A DNA stretch of 59,828 bases from Pigoraptor vietnamica (taxonomy: Eukaryota; Opisthokonta; Filasterea), in NCBI GenBank assembly GCA_943704525.1, contig CALSCQ010002890.1:1-59828 (forward strand). Direction: 5' to 3'. Below, one piece after another: positions 54,101-59,828 of this stretch. Each line of letters opens with the position of its first letter. Within the stretch, counting starts at the first letter, position 1. Position numbers and translations under genes: made by a program. The notes under the pieces are model-generated. The model saw nothing but the letters and a program-made list of their open reading frames with translations, ran no database searches and was not told where the DNA came from.

Positions 54101-57100
54101 ACGGGTCTGGCGCGCCCACAAACGACGTGCAGATGGAGAGCGTCCAGTACGACGAGGGAAAGGCGCCGGGCACCGCTGCGAACGCGTGGGCGTGAGGCGG
54201 CCGCCCGTCGTTCCTCAACGGAGGGTTTCGGCTCGCCGCCATTTGTCTATTTGTTTGTGCGCGTTTTTTGTCTGATGCGCCCCGCTGCGTGCCGCGGAAG
54301 CGCGTGTAAATACACAACGCATTGTGTCTAGCGCGCTCGTTGCTGCCTGGCGCAGGGAAAGACAGGGCACAGTTCTTGAAGCGGAGAAGCCGAGGGCGGG
54401 GGCGCGAGGAGGGCTGCCTTCGCACCGTACACACCGGTCTACGGGGGTCGCCTCAGCACATCATTTATTAATGTCTCCCACCCCCCCTTCCTCTCCTCCC
54501 CGTGCATTCCGCCGGAACTCAAGATTCACCCGCCACTCGGCGTGGCCGAGAAGGAAAGGGGGGCGAAGTGCGTCGACGCATGGGTCGTTGGAGTTGTAGG
54601 GCTGGCTCAGGGACGCACTGACCATTATTAGTCAACCGTGATAAGAGGAAGCACACTTTCGGCCGACATTTACACACCCAACGGCCCCGCACTGACCACG
54701 CCCATGTAGCCACGCACTGTCACTGTCAGCGGCGACAATTCAAAAGCGCACGACGAGGGCGCATTCATTCTTGACATCAAAGCCCCTTCTGCTTGAGCTC
54801 GTCCTTATGCCTCTCCAGCCACCACCTCGCATTATAGTCGCCCTCTTGCACTGCCGCACTTCGCGTCAACGCTACGGCCAGCGCCTCGTCACGCGACACG
54901 CCAAAGCCGTCGTAGAGAGGAGCGCTGAACGCAAACATCGCCCCAAAGTGGCCCATCGCAGCCACTCTCTCCCACTGCGCAACACCCGCCGATAATTCAC
55001 GTGCCACGCCGCGGCCATTGTACAGGCAATCGCCGAGAAAGTACATCCCCGCCGCACACCCGCCGTTCCAGAAGAGACAAAGAGCGAATGCGCCCTCTCA
55101 GGGTCCCGAGCGGTCCCAATGCCATAATAGTAACAAATGCCCATCTCAAACGCACGCACGGGGTCGCGCCTGTCGCCAGCGTGGAGGCGGACGAGAGGCG
55201 CACCCGCGCTCGCAGCCGCTCTGTGATTAGCTTCCCTCATATCGCGGACGCCACCCCACTCGTGGCAATGGAGCACGACAAGGGAAAGGTGGGCGCGAGC
55301 CTTCTCGGCGTCCGTCGCATTTTCGTCCGCGAGCGTCGCTTCGAACAGCGTGCGCGCCCGCTTGAATTCAAACGGGGCAAAGTGAAGCGCCCCCTCGCAC
55401 ACTCGAAGAGGCGCAACACCAGTTTTCCCGGGGGGACATGCGCATCGACCTTCTTGCGGAAAGCGGCGTCCTCGAGGTACTTGCGAGTGTACTGCGACGA
55501 CAGGCGGTACACGCGCTCGCGGCGAAGCAGGCGAAAGAGACGACCGCACGTTTTGGCCAGCGCGCCCTTCTCGTCATCCGTCAGATAGGGCAGCACGTGA
55601 ACGACAATCAATTCCGGGCGGAAGCGTGTCGAGGTTTGGCGAATGGGGGTCGCGCGGCGTGGTCTCTTCTTCCGCCCCTTCCCTCGTCTTTGCGCGAGTG
55701 TTGCCGTTGCCCATCTTTCGCTCGAATAAATTGTGAGGTGAAACTGTCGGTCGCACAGCGAGAGGGGCAGTAATCAGTAAACGGCACACGGTCAGGCATT
55801 CAGTTGTATTGTGCCATATCATACACACCACGCACTAAGACACACACACACACACAGAGACATCATAGCGCACACACACCGCACACTCACATGCACACGC
55901 ACACTCGGAATAACGCCACACCTATTAGGACGCACACACACGTACACACACACGAGTCAGCCCGACTGAGTCGGTCTCTCTCCTCTATCTCACTCTCACA
56001 CACACACGCGCGCGCGCGTACACACATCATACGGCTACCCTATGACGGACACACGTGCACACGCGCACAAATACACGCGCGTTATTGCCAGCACAAACCA
56101 CACACAGCAATAGACTGTAGAAAGAGAGTACTGTAGTGGGAGACTGGACAGTTGCAGCACCAACCCACTGAGTTGGCCTTGCACTCAACCACTCCTCCGG
56201 CTCCATGACGCGGCCGCGCATGCGCTTGCTGACGAAGCCGCTCTCGTTCACAAACGGTGCCTCTCGTGCCAGCGCCCATTGCGGCGAAAGAAGCCGCTCG
56301 CAACCAACTTTCAGTGTGGGATATTGACATCCGGGGTGTGGCTGTCTGTTAATCCGGTTGCCCAAGTACAGTTTCCCCTTCTGTTTTTTTTCTCCCGGCA
56401 TTTTCCGCGTTTCGTCCGCCGCCACGCTTCCTTGGCGTTGGATCGCAGACTGAGCCGGGTTGCAGGCAGTCTCTGGCGGGCACCCCATGGGTGGCCCGTT
56501 CACGCGCCAAAAGCAATGTGCCTGACACGGATAATTATGTGCAAAGGGCAAACATCGAATGCTGTTGCGATTGAATTTAACAGCGGACCGTCATTAGCGT
56601 TCGTCCACATCGCGAGTATTGCGAGAGCAGGGGAAGTTCTGGAAAACAACTGTCAGAAGTCGGGCAAGGTCGCTGCACTGTCGCTGCAAGTCGCAATTTT
56701 TTTCAACACCGACCAACGCTAGTCAACGCAAAGGCGCACGCCCCCACGCGCAACGCACGCGCACGCGCACGAATCACACGACGCCGACATGCGGTCACAC
56801 AACATGACGCACGCACGGCTGCAGACCAGATGTCTCAGAGCTCAACCGCTGGCGACAGCCGCTCAAGCGAGCGCCGCACCCGCGTGCGCAAGAAGCTGCC
56901 GCACATAATCCGCGGCGGGGCTGGACTGGATCACCGCCGGAAGCTGTGCAATGCAAAGTTAGTGAGAGGCATTTTTTCAAACACTTCCTTGCCAAACAGC
57001 GGATATCCTTCTCCCCTTCCCTCTTTCCTCACTCCTCCAAAAAAAATTATAAAAAATAAAAAATAAAAAGACAGACACACACACACACTCCGAGGTATAT

Positions 57101-59726
57101 ATACATAAAGAGTTTTTTTCAACAAAGAAAATCATAGACGCCCTTTCCGTCCCACCTTCCCAGGAAGCGACTGCGAGAGCGCCACAAGACGCTGCGCAAA
57201 GAACATATTCGGATTCGCAACCTCGGCGAAGGGGTCCTTCTCGCCCTTCTGCGCGTTTGCCAGCGGCGTGTACATGGCAGCTTGGTAACCCGCAATGTCC
57301 TCAATCTCGACAAACCCGTCCGAGTCATCGCCCGCGACGCTATCTTCAGGCGTTTGCAAGAGGGCCACAAGCGCGACGAGGAGGTTCGGCCTGCCACGGT
57401 TAGGGGAAGGGAATTAAGCCCACAGACAACACAGGTCGCTCAGAAAGATGTCTTGTCGGACCCGCCGTAGCGTGAAAACGTAGTGCATGTGGGGGCAATA
57501 TTTGTCGGCCAAATAGCGCACAAACAGCGAATGCATGCGAGGGAGAGAGTGTCTATGAGCAGGTTAACAGTGCGTGTGACGCGTGAGGGTCCGAGCCCAC
57601 TGCAAGCACGCACCACAGCTCAAAGTACTGCCCGACCATCGCCGGGGATTCCGTGAGCAGTTTCGCCATGCCAATCATGCATATCTTGCGCTCGGTCGCG
57701 CCAGACACCTTCTGCACCTCGTTCACGAACAGCGACTGCGCCACCATCGCAAACAGCCTGCGGAGAGCGGCACACGCGAATATTGGTATGCGTGGCGCCG
57801 TGCGCGCACAAGCCACGTGCCATTGAAACAGAACAGAACGAAATAGCCACGGACAAAGAAACAGAAAAACAAACAAACAACAACTAAAACCAAAAAACCA
57901 AAAACAAACAATTTCGCACGAATGCCAACTGTGAATACGAGCCGCACAGGTCCACGCAGGCGAGGCCGCACCTTGGCTGGATGCTGTCGATCGTGTCGAT
58001 CAAGAGAGCCGGCCCGTGGCGCCCCGCAAACAGCGACATGAAGACGAGGAGGCCGCGCACGTACTTGGGCGTGCGCGAGCTCTGCAGCCGCTGGAAGAGC
58101 AGAATGAACACCTGCTTCAAGTACGGCATCAAAACCGCCCTGTGATACAAAGAAGGAGGGGGAGGAGTGGAGAGTATCAGTACAACATGCCGCACACGAG
58201 GCAGCGCAAGGACAGTCGAATCACAGAAAGCGGAAAAGCAAGGTAGGGGCACGCGCATGCACGATCTCCACCAACACACACAGACACACAGACAAACCCA
58301 CACGCAAATGGAAGTTTGTCCAAACGAAAGAAGCACCCACATCCACGCACGCACGCACACACGCACGCACACAAAAAAGACTGTCCAAACGGAAGGGGCA
58401 CCCACAGCGGCGCGTGCATGACGATCGACTCCATGATGTAAAAGCCCTCGTGGTCGTTGTTCTTCGACGCAATGAGCTTCTGGAACACGCCGAGGATGCC
58501 CAGCAGCCACGAGTCGCCCGCGATTTCCACCGCGCCCTTCGCCACAAACGCCTGCACGAGGCGCACAAGGGGGGGCACGTTCCCTGCGGACGCCACGGGC
58601 ACAAATGAGACATGTGCACACAGAGACACGCAAAGCGCACACACGCACACGGACACTCTGTAGATGCCAACACACGCAACAAACACACGCACGCAAGACA
58701 ATGAAAAGCCAAACCACAACATATGCGCACGCAAGAGAATGAAAAGCCAAACCACGCACCGAGGCGCTCCCACAGAATGGGCGCGACGAGGAGCGGCAGC
58801 ATCGCGCGGTATGTCTGCGGAATGGGCGCAGCGCGCGACTCGAGCAGTTGCGAGAGGATCTGAAACACATACGGCGTGAACTCTGCGGGAACGCACGACG
58901 ACGAATGAGCGTTAGAAAGGGGCTTGCAGAGGCGAGTGGAAGCGCGCAACAGGTGAGGGGGGTATTCATGTTTTTTGTTTCGTTAGTGGAAGAACGCAAT
59001 GGTTAGGGTTACAGACGCGTCGTCCACTTGTAAGCATGCGGGCCCTCTGTCAGGTGGCCACTCACCGCAGACGTCCGTTTGGAGGATCAGCTCGAAGGGG
59101 GGGAAGAGGGCCGCCTCAAACACTTCGATGGCCGCGGGTGTCGACGGGCACACGTGCCTGGGGAGCACATACCAGGCAGTCAGTGGGATGCGACGCACAA
59201 GGAGAGGCAGACGCGTGCGTGGTGCGTGCGTGGTGATTGTGGGCACGCACATATGTGCGTGTGTGTGTGTGTGCGTGCGTGCGTGCGTGTGTGTGTGTGT
59301 GCGTGTGTGTGTGTGCGTGTGTGCGTGCGTGTGTATGGAACGCGTGCATCACGCACTTGACCATGCATGAGAGCGTCTCGAAGAGGTAGTGGTTGAATAG
59401 CGGCTTGGACGGGTTCTTGCTGACTTCTGCCAAAATCCGCACGAGCTGTCCGAGCACGGGGTTGTACACCGACACAAAGTGCGGGCCGGACGCAGCGCAC
59501 GTGCGTAGAATGGCTGCATGGGTGCGTCAATGGGCTCATGAGATTACACAGGGTGCCGGAGCGGTACGCGCGTTTGGACAGTAGTGACGGCAACGCATTA
59601 AAGGATGAGGGGAGGAAGGCGTTCGGTCATATACAACGCAGACAAGGACAACACGCCGTCAAGCGAGAGCAGCGCTCGGACAAAACACTCTGCACGAGGC
59701 ACTCGGGTCCTCCCCGCCCCTACAAA

Positions 59727-59812
<86 letters not shown>

Positions 59813-59828
59813 GCACACACACACACAC

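Overview
This window reads as nuclear DNA from a GC-rich, intron-rich unicellular eukaryote. Every gene that can be identified is a conserved eukaryotic housekeeping or regulatory gene, most are interrupted by short introns (about 50-330 nt), and the gaps and introns are full of (CA)n/(TG)n tracts. Several families point to Amorphea (the opisthokont/amoebozoan/apusomonad side of the tree): GT3-type glycogen synthase, a PACSIN/syndapin F-BAR-SH3 protein, an ATP6AP2 (prorenin receptor) homologue, a Caprin-like protein, TM7SF3, UBFD1, HIP14/ZDHHC17 and a SNF2-macro ALC1/CHD1L. A unicellular holozoan or apusomonad-like protist would fit; I cannot name the species. I saw no rRNA, tRNA, CRISPR, transposon or virus-like element.

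Layout from left to right. 1-2.1 kb: 3' part of archease, converging on COP9 signalosome subunit 2. 2.5-11.6 kb, all +: ZDHHC17, TM7SF3-like, and CHD1L with an extra C-terminal BRCT domain. 11.6-16 kb: small TPR protein (-), PACSIN (+), ARL1 (-, nine coding exons). 16.4-21.5 kb: DNA polymerase delta catalytic subunit (+) converging on a SMYD-type SET/MYND protein (-). 22-24.5 kb: an unrecognised 215-aa protein (+) and ribosomal protein eL24 (-). 24.5-26.4 kb: gene-poor, with a doubtful two-exon mini-gene and an RBR/IBR-like cysteine fragment. 26.4-32 kb: intronless MFSD6-like transporter (-), UBFD1 (+), Caprin-like (-). 33.6-38.4 kb: glycogen synthase (+) converging on an unrecognised 208-aa protein (-). 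38.8-44 kb: ANAPC7 (-) and a DSN1-like kinetochore protein (+), divergent from a shared promoter. 44.7-54.2 kb: ATP6AP2 (+), a secreted DsbA/thioredoxin-fold protein (-), and a very large CD36/LIMP-2-family protein (+). 54.8-59.8 kb: an F-box/Sel1 gene with disrupted frame (-) and the 3' part of CSE1L/XPO2 (-).

Neighbours are not operons, but some pairings make sense. APC7 and DSN1 (both mitotic) share one promoter with an E2F-like site; similar sites lie upstream of POLD1 and CHD1L. ATP6AP2, the DsbA-like secreted protein and the LIMP-2/CD36 protein form a run of endolysosomal or secretory genes, and CACGTG palindromes lie upstream of ATP6AP2 and CD36 as well as several other genes. Exon coordinates were worked out by hand from splice signals, reading-frame continuity and remembered homologues. 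Individual boundaries may be off, but each model given keeps one open frame from start to stop except where noted.
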